From: an uncultured Bacilli bacterium
GTDB taxonomy: Bacteria > Bacillota_I > Bacilli_A > RF39 > UBA660
Direction: 5' to 3'
DNA: 56,336 nt
Assembly (NCBI GenBank): GCA_910586425.1
Contig: CAJUHL010000006.1
Coordinates: 1-56,336 of the forward strand
A model generated the notes under the pieces. The model worked only from the letters and a program-made list of their open reading frames with translations, made no database searches and was not told where the DNA came from. Numbering within the stretch: the stretch's first letter is position 1; the number at the start of each line of letters is the position of its first letter. Positions 25,327-34,761 of this stretch are shown here, piece by piece. Both the position numbers and the translations under genes were made by a program.

Positions 25327-26160
25327 CTATTCCTTTAGTGCATTTGCCATCGCAACAAATATTTCAATGGATAATGCTTCTGCTCTAACCGATAAATCAT
25401 ACCCCTTTTGTTTCAAAACTTCTTCTATTTTTTCCAAATCATAATTTTTCAAATTATTCCTTAATGTTTTTCTTTTTTGAATAAAACTATCTTTCACCAA
25501 CTGAAAAAATAATGATTCATTTTTTACTTGTAACTTATCTTTTCTTTTTTTAAAAGAAACCACAATACTATCTACATTTGGCTTTGGGAGAAAAACATTT
25601 TTACTCACATCCATTAATTTTTCAATCTCAAAATAATATTGTAAAAATATCGAAAGAGAACTATAATCCTTTGTTCCTGGTTTCGCTTTAAAACGATCTC
25701 CAACTTCTTTTTGTACCATAACTACTATTTTATCTACTGGCACATTGTCTTCAATCAATTTCATAATAATAGGAGTGGTAACATAATAAGGTAAATTGGC
25801 AACAACATATAAAGAATCATATGAATATTTGCTAATATCTTCTTTTACATTGCTTTTTAAAAAATCCTGATAAATAATATCTACATTCAAACATCCTTCT
25901 AATACTGTATCTAAAATACAATCCAAAGAATGATCAATTTCATAACATAGCACCTGTTTTGCAGTTGAAGATAATTTATTGGTAAGCGAACCTGATCCTG
26001 GGCCTATTTCAAGAACCAAAGTATTATTCTTAATATCTGCTTTACGGAGAATCGCATCAATTACATTTTCATCGACAATAAAATTTTGACCGAACATTTT
26101 CTTGAAATGAAATCCATTTTCATCTAACAATTGTTGTATTTTTTTTGGAGAATATTCCAT
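25327..26160 (-). CDS. rsmA: 16S rRNA dimethyladenosine methyltransferase
   Basis: Dimethylates the two adjacent adenines near the 3' end of 16S rRNA (KsgA). It is 277 aa. The N-terminus has KKMFGQNFIVDENVI, then the SAM motif EIGPGSGSLTNKL (about 52-64) and the catalytic NLPYYVTTPI (about 121-130). The ATG follows directly after the tatD stop, so the two are coupled. The ribonuclease M5 gene that usually separates them is absent. Confidence 0.97.
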   Translation of the reverse strand: MEYSPKKIQQLLDENGFHFKKMFGQNFIVDENVIDAILRKADIKNNTLVLEIGPGSGSLTNKLSSTAKQVLCYEIDHSLDCILDTVLEGCLNVDIIYQDFLKSNVKEDISKYSYDSLYVVANLPYYVTTPIIMKLIEDNVPVDKIVVMVQKEVGDRFKAKPGTKDYSSLSIFLQYYFEIEKLMDVSKNVFLPKPNVDSIVVSFKKRKDKLQVKNESLFFQLVKDSFIQKRKTLRNNLKNYDLEKIEEVLKQKGYDLSVRAEALSIEIFVAMANALKE

Positions 26161-26949
26161 TTACATTTTCCTTTCTTCTATATATTGAAAATCAATGGGT
26201 AAACCAAACGTTTGAATGGCTTTTTGAGAAGTTTCTTTTATTACCTGTTCTACAGTAACCTGTTTGATTTCTGCGATTTTTTCTGCGGCAAGTAATACAT
26301 AATAAGGTTTATTTTTCTTTCCACGATATGGTTCTGGTGTCAAATAAGGACTATCCGTTTCTAATACAAAAGAAGAAAGTGGATACGATTCAACTACATC
26401 TTTTATTTTCCCTGCATTTTTAAATGTTACAACACCACCAATCCCCAACGTAACACCCAATTCCAGAAATTGTTTGGCCATCTCGACACTTCCACTATAG
26501 GCATGTAAAACAAATGGGATATTAAAGTCTTTATATTGATATAAAATATCATAGGTATCTTGAATGGCTTCTCTACTATGAATCACTACTGCTTTTTGAT
26601 ACTTATATGCAAGCTCAATCTGCCTTACAAACAGCTCCTTTTGTTTTTCCATATTATCTTTTGTATAATGATAATCAAGTCCAATCTCTCCAACTCCTAC
26701 TATTTTAGGATGTTTTAACGCAGAGTCCATATATGTAAAGGCATCTTCTAAAACACAATCTACTTCTTCTGGATGAATTCCAACTACGCCATATATATTA
26801 TCGTATTGATTACACAAATCTACAACCAAGTGATTGGTCATATCATTCACACCACTTACAATCATAACATGATTTTTCATATGTTCTAAAATATCCGCTA
26901 ATTCTAATTTACTATATGTATCCAAATGACAATGCGTATCAATTAACAT
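26161..26949 (-). CDS. TatD family metal-dependent hydrolase
   Basis: Putative 3'-5' DNase of the TatD type. It is 262 aa. Metal ligands are visible in DTHCHLD (residues 4-10), GEIGLDYHY (about 91-99), VIHSREA and FVLETDSPYLTPEPYRGKKN. The second ATG (26949) is spaced correctly from GGAGAG; the first is too close. It precedes rsmA, as yabD precedes ksgA (with rnmV between) in Bacillus. Confidence 0.95.
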   Translation of the reverse strand: MLIDTHCHLDTYSKLELADILEHMKNHVMIVSGVNDMTNHLVVDLCNQYDNIYGVVGIHPEEVDCVLEDAFTYMDSALKHPKIVGVGEIGLDYHYTKDNMEKQKELFVRQIELAYKYQKAVVIHSREAIQDTYDILYQYKDFNIPFVLHAYSGSVEMAKQFLELGVTLGIGGVVTFKNAGKIKDVVESYPLSSFVLETDSPYLTPEPYRGKKNKPYYVLLAAEKIAEIKQVTVEQVIKETSQKAIQTFGLPIDFQYIEERKM

Positions 26950-26996
26950 AAACATCTCTCCAATAAAAAAATTATACCATATTAAGATATAACTTT

Positions 26997-27167
26997 CTAT
27001 TCTTTATGACGAATACGTAGATATCGAATCAAACAAATTATAATAAATAATAAGTAAGCAATATCCAAATAATTTAATTCTACAATCGCGCTTCCTAAAA
27101 CCAAAAGCACACCCATAATGCAAACTAACACAACATACTTTGAATCTTTACAATTTTCAGTTGTCAT
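26997..27167 (-). CDS. Small two-helix membrane protein, unknown function
   Basis: It is 56 aa. A polar N-terminus (MTTENCKDSK) is followed by two hydrophobic segments (about 11-27 and 33-49) and a basic end (RYLRIRHKE). ATG at 27167 with AAAAAGGAGATATC upstream. It sits between metG and tatD; no family recognised. Confidence 0.6.
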   Translation of the reverse strand: MTTENCKDSKYVVLVCIMGVLLVLGSAIVELNYLDIAYLLFIIICLIRYLRIRHKE

Positions 27168-27270
27168 GATATCTCCTTTTTTATTCTTTTTTGCAACAAT
27201 AACAATATAGCATAACAAAAAAAGAAGTACTAGGTTTTCCTTCCTTTTTCTATCGACATTTTACAACATT

Positions 27271-28833
27271 TTACACATTTTCATCGAATATTTCTGCTAA
27301 TTTCTTCTCTTTATCAATACGTGCAAATAAAGGTTTTGCTTCATTTAAGACAATTCCTATATCCATTCCTTTAAAATCAATACTATCTATATAACGATTT
27401 TCTGTATTCAATTGTGCAAAAATTTCATTCGCTGTATCTGGTAAAAAGGCTTGTAACAAAACAGCTCCACTCCGAATAGATTCTAATAAATTGTAAAGTA
27501 CTGTTTGTAATCGTTCTTTTTTATCTTCTTTGGCAAGTACCCACGGAGTTGTCTCATCAATATACTTATTACATCTTCTGAATACTTCAAACATTTCATC
27601 CATTGCATCAGCTACACGAAGCTCATTCATTTTTTCTTCTATTTTATGAGGCATTTCTAATACCATTGTTTTAAGTTCCTCATCAATTGGTTCTGGACAA
27701 ATTGGTTCTAGCACTACACCATCAAAATACTTGTGTGCCATAGAAATGGTACGATTGACTAAATTTCCAAGAACGTTTGCTAAATCAGAATTAATACGTT
27801 CTATCAAAAGTTCATACGTAAACGTCCCATCACTTGCATAAGGAATTTCATGCAACAAATAGTATCTTACAGCATCCACACCAAATTGTTTTACCAACTC
27901 ATCTGCATATACAATATTACCTTTAGACTTACTCATTTTATCTGTTCCAAATAGTAACCATGGATGTCCAAAAATCTGTTTTGGCATTGGTAAATCAAGT
28001 GCCATCAACATAATAGGCCAATAAATGGTATGAAATCTAAGTATATCTTTACCAATCAAATGGACATTACAAGGCCAATATTTCTTAAATTCCTCACTGT
28101 GATTTCCTTCAATATCATATCCCAAAAAGGTAATATAATTACTTAAAGCATCAATCCATACATAAATAACATGATTCTCATCAAACGTAACAGGAACGCC
28201 CCAATCAAAAGATGTTCTTGATACACAAAGATCTTGTAATCCTGGTTTAATAAAGTTATTCATAATTTCATTTAAACGGCTCTCTGGTTGAATAAAATTA
28301 GGATGTGCTTCAATATATTCTTCTAATCTTTTTGTATAGTTACTTAACCGAAAGAAATAAGCTTCTTCACTTGCAGGTTTTACTTCACGCCCACAATCTG
28401 GACATTTTCCATCAACCAATTGCGATTCGGTAAAAAAAGATTCACAAGGTGTACAGTAAAGTCCCTCATATTTTCCTTTGTATATATCTCCTTGATCATT
28501 CAATTTTTTAAAGATTTTAGAGACCATATCTTTATGGGCAGGATTGGTGGTACGTACAAATTTATCGTAACTGGTATTCATTACATCCCAAATTTTTCGG
28601 ACATCCAAAGCACGTTCATCGACAAATTCTTGCGGTTGTACACCAGCAGATGTTGCTTTTTCTTCAATCTTTTGACCATGTTCATCTGTCCCTGTTTGAA
28701 AGTAAACATCATATCCAGTTAATCTTTTATAGCGTGCAATCGCATCGGCAAGAACAATTTCATACGTATTTCCAATGTGTGGTTTTCCAGAAGCATATGC
28801 AATTGCAGTGGAAATATAATATTTTGGTTTCAT
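27271..28833 (-). CDS. metG: Methionyl-tRNA synthetase
   Basis: Charges tRNA(Met) with methionine. It is 520 aa. The class I motifs are KPHIGN (17-22) and KMSKSKGN (299-306). A zinc knuckle CTPC...CPDC (127-147) is intact. Many Bacilli enzymes are about 650 aa with a C-terminal tRNA-binding EMAP/Arc1p-like domain; that domain is absent and the protein ends after the anticodon-binding helices. ATG with AAGGAGATGG. It is controlled by the T-box leader just upstream. Confidence 0.97.
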   Translation of the reverse strand: MKPKYYISTAIAYASGKPHIGNTYEIVLADAIARYKRLTGYDVYFQTGTDEHGQKIEEKATSAGVQPQEFVDERALDVRKIWDVMNTSYDKFVRTTNPAHKDMVSKIFKKLNDQGDIYKGKYEGLYCTPCESFFTESQLVDGKCPDCGREVKPASEEAYFFRLSNYTKRLEEYIEAHPNFIQPESRLNEIMNNFIKPGLQDLCVSRTSFDWGVPVTFDENHVIYVWIDALSNYITFLGYDIEGNHSEEFKKYWPCNVHLIGKDILRFHTIYWPIMLMALDLPMPKQIFGHPWLLFGTDKMSKSKGNIVYADELVKQFGVDAVRYYLLHEIPYASDGTFTYELLIERINSDLANVLGNLVNRTISMAHKYFDGVVLEPICPEPIDEELKTMVLEMPHKIEEKMNELRVADAMDEMFEVFRRCNKYIDETTPWVLAKEDKKERLQTVLYNLLESIRSGAVLLQAFLPDTANEIFAQLNTENRYIDSIDFKGMDIGIVLNEAKPLFARIDKEKKLAEIFDENV

Positions 28834-28901
28834 ATAACCATCTCCTTATCATAATATATTAATTTTCCAGAAGGAATAACCTGTGTATATCGAAAAACAT
28901 T

Positions 28902-29118
28902 AAAAAACATCCTAATTAAGGACGTTCAAAACGCGGTACCACCTTATTTTATAGATGAAATCTATACACTCAAAGTCTTAACGCGACAAGACGATTTTTG
29001 CTTACAATTCACAAAAACAATTCCAGAGCCATTCGAAATAAATCTTTCACTTGTTTTCACCAACCACAAGTTCTCTACTGAAAAATATTATTTTTCTCTC
29101 CTTCAAAATCTTTACATT
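28902..29118 (-). promoter_or_regulatory. Methionine T-box riboswitch
   Basis: The metG leader holds the conserved T-box AAGGTGGTACCGCG (28945-28932). Its TGGT can pair with the ACCA end of uncharged tRNA(Met). A terminator stem follows (ACGTCCT 28925-28919 with AGGATGT 28913-28907) and a T6 run. Upstream is a Stem I-like region with AGTAGAGAAC and GGTTGGTG. The specifier reads GAATGGCTCTGG, with ATG at 29032-29030. Uncharged tRNA(Met) would favour antitermination and so metG expression. Confidence 0.9.
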
Positions 29119-29119
29119 T

Positions 29120-29148
29120 AGTATAACACATCTTTTTTTACTCTTCAA
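29120..29148 (-). promoter_or_regulatory. Promoter of the metG T-box transcript
   Basis: Minus strand: -35 TTGAAG (29148-29143), 17-base spacer, -10 TATACT (29125-29120). The -35 overlaps the end of the spoVT coding sequence. Confidence 0.65.
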
Positions 29149-29671
29149 GATATTTTGCCAAAAATTGGGAAGCGATATGAGCAATCTTTTCTTCTACTTC
29201 TCCGATTTTATCTTCTGTTGACAAAAGTATGACAAGTCCTACTACATCCCCATCACTTACAATTGAATGAATCACATAACTTCCTTCATAAGAATGATTA
29301 TTCGTTATTGTAATTTTTTTATTATTTTTTTCTAGTATACTTTCCCTTCTTTTGATTGCATTTATCATATCCTCACTTAAGGATTCTCCATTCAATTCTT
29401 TTTTGAGTGGACCTGATATCGCAACAATACTATCCGTATCTGTTATGATAACATTATATTTTAAAAAAGCATAAATTGCATCTGTTAATCGAGAAGCAAA
29501 ATCATCTAATTTTTTAACAGCAGAGTATTTCTTTAATACAATATTTTGTTCTCCCTCAATAAATATTTCTATGTTTTCTCCCTCTCTAATATGCATTGTT
29601 TTTCGAATTTCTTTAGGAATGACTATTCTTCCAAGTTCATCAATACGTCTTACAACGCCAGTTGCTTTCAT
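29138..29671 (-). CDS. spoVT: SpoVT-like AbrB-family transcription factor
   Basis: In B. subtilis SpoVT tunes late forespore gene expression. It is 177 aa. The N-terminal AbrB swapped-hairpin domain is MKATGVVRRIDELGRIVIPK followed by EIRKTMHIREGENIEIF. The C-terminal GAF-like part is SYEGSYVIHSIVSDGDVVG (about 126-144). The length and the two-domain form match SpoVT rather than the short AbrB. It lies next to mfd across the pyrophosphatase gene, as in Bacillus (mfd-spoVT). Whether this organism sporulates cannot be told from the window. Confidence 0.88.
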   Translation of the reverse strand: MKATGVVRRIDELGRIVIPKEIRKTMHIREGENIEIFIEGEQNIVLKKYSAVKKLDDFASRLTDAIYAFLKYNVIITDTDSIVAISGPLKKELNGESLSEDMINAIKRRESILEKNNKKITITNNHSYEGSYVIHSIVSDGDVVGLVILLSTEDKIGEVEEKIAHIASQFLAKYLEE

Positions 29672-29722
29672 AAATTACCTCACTCTCTAACCATATTTTG
29701 GTTATTTTTTTTTCATTTATAC

Positions 29723-29751
29723 TTATCAAATAATCAATTTTTTGATATAAT
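29723..29751 (+). promoter_or_regulatory. Promoter of the pyrophosphatase gene
   Basis: -35 TTATCA (29723-29728), 17-base spacer, -10 TATAAT (29746-29751), 22 bases before the start codon. Confidence 0.55.
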
Positions 29752-29772
29752 GTTTCCCTAGGAGTGATTACA

Positions 29773-31395
29773 TTGGAAAAAATTTATATATTTGGACATA
29801 AAAAACCAGACACTGATAGTGTAACTGCATCTATCGCACTTTCTTATCTAAAAAATCAACTTGGATTTAGTACAACACCAAGAGTTTTAGGCGATGTCAA
29901 CAATGAAACTAAATTTGTATTACAGTATTGGAAAGTAAAAGAACCGAAATACTTAAATGACGTCAGTTTACAAATAAAGGATATTCAATATTTAAAAGAT
30001 TTTCATATGAATGGGAAATATTCTATCATGGATGGATTAAACTATATGAATGAACAACTTGTTAGCACATTACCTATTGTCGATAATTACAATAAATTCA
30101 AAGGTCTTGTTTCCATGAAAGATATTGCTAAATCTCAAATTATGGGCGATATCAATCAAGTGAATACTTCCTATTCCAATCTCATCAAAAGTTTAAGTGC
30201 GGAAGAAATTTTAAAATTTGATGAAGAAATCAAGGGAAATATATTAGTTGCATCTTATCGCAGCACTACCTTTATTGAAAATGTAAAACTCGAACCAGAT
30301 ACTATTTTAATTGTTGGAGATCGCCATAGTGTCATTGAATATGCAATCGCATCTAAAATCAAAATGATTATTTTAACCAATAATTCAGAAATCAAAGACC
30401 ATCATTTAAAACAAGCCGAATTAAATGGCGTTAACATTATTCGTTCCCCTTATGATACTTTCAAAACAAGTAGAAAAATTGGTTTGGCAAATTATTTAGA
30501 TAATATCTCCTTTTTGGATTCTGTTATCTCATTTCAAGAAGAAGAAGATTTAAAAGATTTTGTAGACTTTGCAAGTAAAACAAAATATAGCAATTATCCA
30601 ATATTAAATAAAAATAATGAATGTCTTGGAATCTTACGATTATCAGATATCAATGACAAAAAAAGAAAACAAGTCATTTTGGTAGACCATAATGAACCGA
30701 TACAAAGTGTAGATGGATTGGAAGAAGCTGAAATTATAGAAATTGTAGACCACCATAAAATTGGAACAATCGGCACAAGTACACCAATTAATTTTAGGAC
30801 TATGACTGTAGGAAGCAGCAATACCATTATCGCAATGTTATATAAAGAAAATCACATCGAAATTCCATCCCATATTGCAGGTCTAATGTTATCGGGTATT
30901 ATATCTGACACCTTGCTATTTAAATCACCTACAACGACCAATTTGGATATCGAAACTGTAATAGATCTTTCTAAAATTGCGAATATTGACTATGAAAAAT
31001 ACGGAATGGAAATGTTAAAAGCTGGCGCTTCCTTGAAAGGAAAAACCAAAGAAGAAGTCTTGTATATGGATTTCAAAAACTTTACAATCGATAATGATAA
31101 AATCGGAGTTGCACAAATATTTATTACCAATATAGAAGAAATTATGACTGAAAAAGACGAATATGTTGCTTTAATTGACTCTGTTGCACAACACAATGAT
31201 TATAAAATAGTTGTACTATTTGCAACCGATATTATTACCAATGGTTCTTATATGTTCTTCAATCACAAAGCAAAAGATATTTTAGACAATGCCTTTGATT
31301 TACAAAATATAGAACAAGGACACTATTTACCTGATGTCGTTTCTCGTAAAAAACAAATCATTCCAAACATTATTAATGCTCTTGAAAAAAAATAA
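29773..31395 (+). CDS. Manganese-dependent inorganic pyrophosphatase with CBS-DRTGG regulatory insert
   Basis: A family II enzyme that splits pyrophosphate to phosphate. It is 540 aa. The N-terminal DHH motif GHKKPDTDSV is near residue 7. A regulatory insert (about 65-300) holds two CBS-like halves and a DRTGG-type segment. The catalytic half resumes with VDHNE and VDHHKIG, and a DHHA2 domain closes it, ending SRKKQIIPNI. CBS-type enzymes are usually controlled by adenine nucleotides. TTG at 29773 is the likely start: TAGGAG is 8 bases upstream, while a GTG at 29764 overlaps that site. It runs opposite to spoVT and mfd. Confidence 0.92.
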   Translation: MEKIYIFGHKKPDTDSVTASIALSYLKNQLGFSTTPRVLGDVNNETKFVLQYWKVKEPKYLNDVSLQIKDIQYLKDFHMNGKYSIMDGLNYMNEQLVSTLPIVDNYNKFKGLVSMKDIAKSQIMGDINQVNTSYSNLIKSLSAEEILKFDEEIKGNILVASYRSTTFIENVKLEPDTILIVGDRHSVIEYAIASKIKMIILTNNSEIKDHHLKQAELNGVNIIRSPYDTFKTSRKIGLANYLDNISFLDSVISFQEEEDLKDFVDFASKTKYSNYPILNKNNECLGILRLSDINDKKRKQVILVDHNEPIQSVDGLEEAEIIEIVDHHKIGTIGTSTPINFRTMTVGSSNTIIAMLYKENHIEIPSHIAGLMLSGIISDTLLFKSPTTTNLDIETVIDLSKIANIDYEKYGMEMLKAGASLKGKTKEEVLYMDFKNFTIDNDKIGVAQIFITNIEEIMTEKDEYVALIDSVAQHNDYKIVVLFATDIITNGSYMFFNHKAKDILDNAFDLQNIEQGHYLPDVVSRKKQIIPNIINALEKK

Positions 31396-31418
31396 GCAAT
31401 TGAATGCTTATTTTTTTT
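31391..31418. terminator. Terminator between the pyrophosphatase gene and mfd
   Basis: An 8-bp stem AATAAGCA (31391-31398) with TGCTTATT (31405-31412), followed by T6-8 on the plus strand and preceded by A-runs, so it can serve both strands. Confidence 0.8.
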
Positions 31419-31427
31419 CATTACAAA

Positions 31428-34400
31428 TTAACTTTTCTTTTGATTCAAAAGAATATTCATTAAATCAATCAAGTAATAAATGAAATGTTTCTCTAACTTA
31501 ATAGTATCTAATGTAATTACCAAACATCCCAATTTCATCGAAAACCGAAACATACGAGATAATTGATTGACTTCCATAAATACTTGTTCCCCATTGATGT
31601 CTTCTGTAAAACTCTTTGGTAAAGTAATTTCTATAAAATTATTGGTTTGTTTTACTTTGTCAATCCCTAAATCTTTCGCCAATTTTTCAAACCATTCTTC
31701 ATACATATAGATTAACATACTATCACTTACTTGACCAAAACGATCTTTTAATTCCCTATATAACACATCAATATCTTCTTTATTGTGAATTTGATTGATT
31801 TTTTTATGAATTTCAATTTTGAGTTCTGTTTCCGATACATAATCATCCGATATAGTCGTCTCTACTTCAACTAGCGGCATTTCTTCTTTGAGCTCTTCCT
31901 TTACAACTGTTTCACCTTTCAATTTAGAAACTTCTTCTTCTAACATCTTCAAATATAATTCAATCCCAATCGCATCAATAAAACCTGCTTGTTCACTTCC
32001 CAATATATCGCCAGCACCTCTAATCGATAAATCACGCATAGCAATCGCAAAACCACTACCCAATTCTGTAAAATCTTTGATTACTTTCAATCGTTTGGTT
32101 GCTATATCAGATAAAGATTTACCTTTATGATACATCAAATAACAATATGCGATTTTATTACTACGACCAACACGACCTCGTATCTGATATAACTGCGATA
32201 ATCCAAAATGATCAGCGTCAATGATAATTAACGTATTTACGTTTGGAATATCAATACCTGTTTCAATGATGGTTGTACATAAAAGAACATCAAACTCATG
32301 ATTGGTAAATTTCAGCATCACATTTTCTAATTGTGATTTGGACATTTGACCATGTGCAAAGACAATTTTAGCATCTGGTAATAATCGTTCCATTTCCTTT
32401 AACTTCAAATCCATATCCTCTACTTTATTGTATAAAATAAAGGTCTGTCCATTTCGAGAAAGCTCTTTATAAACTGCATCTTTTATCATATGATTGTCTT
32501 CTTCTAATACATAAGTTTGAATAGGATATCGATTCACAGGTGGGGTTTCTATCAAGGACAAATTACGAATTCCAGTCATTGACATTTGTAGTGTACGTGG
32601 AATTGGGGTTGCAGAAAGCGTAAGAACATCAATATTATTTTTATATTCTTTGATTTTTTCCTTGTGTTTCACACCAAAGCGTTGTTCTTCGTCAATGATG
32701 AGTAGCCCCAAATCTTTAAACCGAATGTCGTCACTTAAAATACGATGTGTTCCAATTAAAATATCAATACCACCAGTTAATATTTCTTTTTTAATTTGTG
32801 TGGTTTCTTTCATACTTACAAAGCGATTGAGTAATGCTATCTTTACAGGAAAATTTTGAAAACGATTCAATGCATTTTGATAATGTTGATTCGATAAAAT
32901 AGTAGTTGGACACAATAGCGCAACCTGTTTTCCTGATAATACTGCCTTCATTGCCGCACGAAAAGCAACTTCTGTCTTTCCATACCCAACATCCCCACAA
33001 AGTAAGCGGTCCATTGGTCTTGCAAGTTCCATATCATGTTTGATTTCCTCCGAAACTTTTAATTGATCCGTTGTCTCCTCATATGGAAATTCCTTTTCAA
33101 AAGCAACTTGTACTTCATTGTCTTTTTCAAAAGCAAAACCAATACTTGCTTCTCTTGCAGCATATAATTCCAATAACTTTCCTGCAATATCTTCTAATTT
33201 TTTGCGGACTCTTAATTTGGTCTTTTGCCATTCTGTTGTTCCTAGTTTATTTATTTTGGGAACAATTCCCTCATTCGAAGAATATTTGCTGATATATTCC
33301 ATTTTCTCAACTGGAATATATAGCTTATCTTCATCCTTATATTCAATCGTGAGGTAATCTTTCTTGAGTCCATTTTTGGTTAATGTTTTTAATCCTATGT
33401 AACGTCCAATTCCATGAATACTATGCACAATATAATCGCCTATATTGAGTTTATTGATATCACGGATTTTGGTACCAAATTTAAAATTATTTTTATAAGG
33501 AATGACACGATTTTTTTTATAAAATAAATCCTGTTCACTAATTACAACATAATGTTCCAATTCAAATCCTTTTTCGATTGGAAAAATCACAAAATTAATT
33601 TTGTTTGGATAAATTTCACTAATATTGGTCATTACAACATTTAAAAGGTCTAACTCATCCGTAACTTTATTCATTTGATATCGACTCGAAAAACATACTA
33701 CGACTGTTTTTTCCATCTTAATATAATCTAAAAAACGACGATGCCATTCTGCTATATTTTGAGGGAAAGGAGATATTTCCTTTACGGAAAAGGAAGTCAC
33801 TGTATCAGTTTCTTCTAATTTAGTATCAAAATTTTCTAAATATTTACAAGTTTCAGGGTGTATCTCTTCTAATGTATACATATAGGATGTATCACTTGGT
33901 AACTCTTTACTAATGTTGTAATGAAATATTTCATCTAATAAGGTCTGATAGCTTAATTTCATTTCATGATAATCACTAAAAATGACCATATTACTTGGAA
34001 TATATCCTAAAATATTGGTAACACCAATATGATCTTTTATAGTACGATATGGTAATTCCAATTCGGTATCTACCAAAAATTCTGTATTCGGGCATATGGT
34101 AACGCTATCTTTGTCTTCTATTTTTAGCTGCGTTTCTGGATCAAAAGAACGAATTGATTCAATGGTATCTCCCCAAAATTCAATCCGCAATGGATATTTT
34201 TCTGTACTAGGAAATATATCGATTACAAATCCACGAATACCCATTTCTCCAGTTTTAGTTACGATAGTTTCTCTTTGGTATCCCATTATTTGCAGTAAAT
34301 GAATCAAATCATTCATACCATATTCTGTATTCTGTTTGATCGAAATAGTGTATGTCTCAAATCGTGAACGCTCTGGTAAATACCTCAAATAACCCATCAA

Positions 34401-34718
34401 ATTGGTAATAACAATATTTTTTTTATATTCTAGTAACTGATAAATTACATCCAAACGATTATATTTAAATTCTGGAGAAATCGCAAGTGCTTCACTGGTC
34501 AAAAAATCATCCATGGGAAATAATAATACATTGGATGTATAATGGATTATGGATTGATATAGTAAATTGGCCTCAAATAAAGAATTGGTAACCACTAAAA
34601 TAGAATCATTCATACTTTCAAATATATTATAAATATAAATGGCTTTTGTTTCATTCGTTAAACCATTAACCTGCATTTCTTCTGGAAATGGATTCCATAA
34701 AGTCTTAAAAAAATCCAT
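31428..34718 (-). CDS. mfd: Transcription-repair coupling factor
   Basis: Removes RNA polymerase stalled at DNA damage and recruits UvrA. It is 1096 aa. A UvrB-homology N-terminus is followed by the RNA-polymerase-interaction domain (DYIVHSIHGIGRYIGLKTL region). The RecG-like helicase has Walker A GDVGYGKTE and IIDEEQRFGVKHKE as its DExx box. The C-terminal TRCF domain closes it. ATG at 34718 (MDFFKTLW) with GGGAGGAATATA; a longer frame lacks a site. Confidence 0.97.
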   Translation of the reverse strand: MDFFKTLWNPFPEEMQVNGLTNETKAIYIYNIFESMNDSILVVTNSLFEANLLYQSIIHYTSNVLLFPMDDFLTSEALAISPEFKYNRLDVIYQLLEYKKNIVITNLMGYLRYLPERSRFETYTISIKQNTEYGMNDLIHLLQIMGYQRETIVTKTGEMGIRGFVIDIFPSTEKYPLRIEFWGDTIESIRSFDPETQLKIEDKDSVTICPNTEFLVDTELELPYRTIKDHIGVTNILGYIPSNMVIFSDYHEMKLSYQTLLDEIFHYNISKELPSDTSYMYTLEEIHPETCKYLENFDTKLEETDTVTSFSVKEISPFPQNIAEWHRRFLDYIKMEKTVVVCFSSRYQMNKVTDELDLLNVVMTNISEIYPNKINFVIFPIEKGFELEHYVVISEQDLFYKKNRVIPYKNNFKFGTKIRDINKLNIGDYIVHSIHGIGRYIGLKTLTKNGLKKDYLTIEYKDEDKLYIPVEKMEYISKYSSNEGIVPKINKLGTTEWQKTKLRVRKKLEDIAGKLLELYAAREASIGFAFEKDNEVQVAFEKEFPYEETTDQLKVSEEIKHDMELARPMDRLLCGDVGYGKTEVAFRAAMKAVLSGKQVALLCPTTILSNQHYQNALNRFQNFPVKIALLNRFVSMKETTQIKKEILTGGIDILIGTHRILSDDIRFKDLGLLIIDEEQRFGVKHKEKIKEYKNNIDVLTLSATPIPRTLQMSMTGIRNLSLIETPPVNRYPIQTYVLEEDNHMIKDAVYKELSRNGQTFILYNKVEDMDLKLKEMERLLPDAKIVFAHGQMSKSQLENVMLKFTNHEFDVLLCTTIIETGIDIPNVNTLIIIDADHFGLSQLYQIRGRVGRSNKIAYCYLMYHKGKSLSDIATKRLKVIKDFTELGSGFAIAMRDLSIRGAGDILGSEQAGFIDAIGIELYLKMLEEEVSKLKGETVVKEELKEEMPLVEVETTISDDYVSETELKIEIHKKINQIHNKEDIDVLYRELKDRFGQVSDSMLIYMYEEWFEKLAKDLGIDKVKQTNNFIEITLPKSFTEDINGEQVFMEVNQLSRMFRFSMKLGCLVITLDTIKLEKHFIYYLIDLMNILLNQKKS

Positions 34719-34735
34719 TATATTCCTCCCTTCAC

Positions 34736-34761
34736 GACAAAAATGATACAATGTATCATTT
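34736..34761 (-). terminator. Hairpin between pth and mfd
   Basis: A 9-bp stem AAATGATAC (34761-34753 on the minus strand, partner 34749-34741) with a 3-base loop, overlapping the pth stop, followed by TTTTTG. It is a terminator or partial attenuator lying before mfd. Confidence 0.6.

Noticed and set aside
33071..33357. Two plus-strand open frames antisense to mfd
   Set aside because: Shadows of mfd, without ribosome binding sites.
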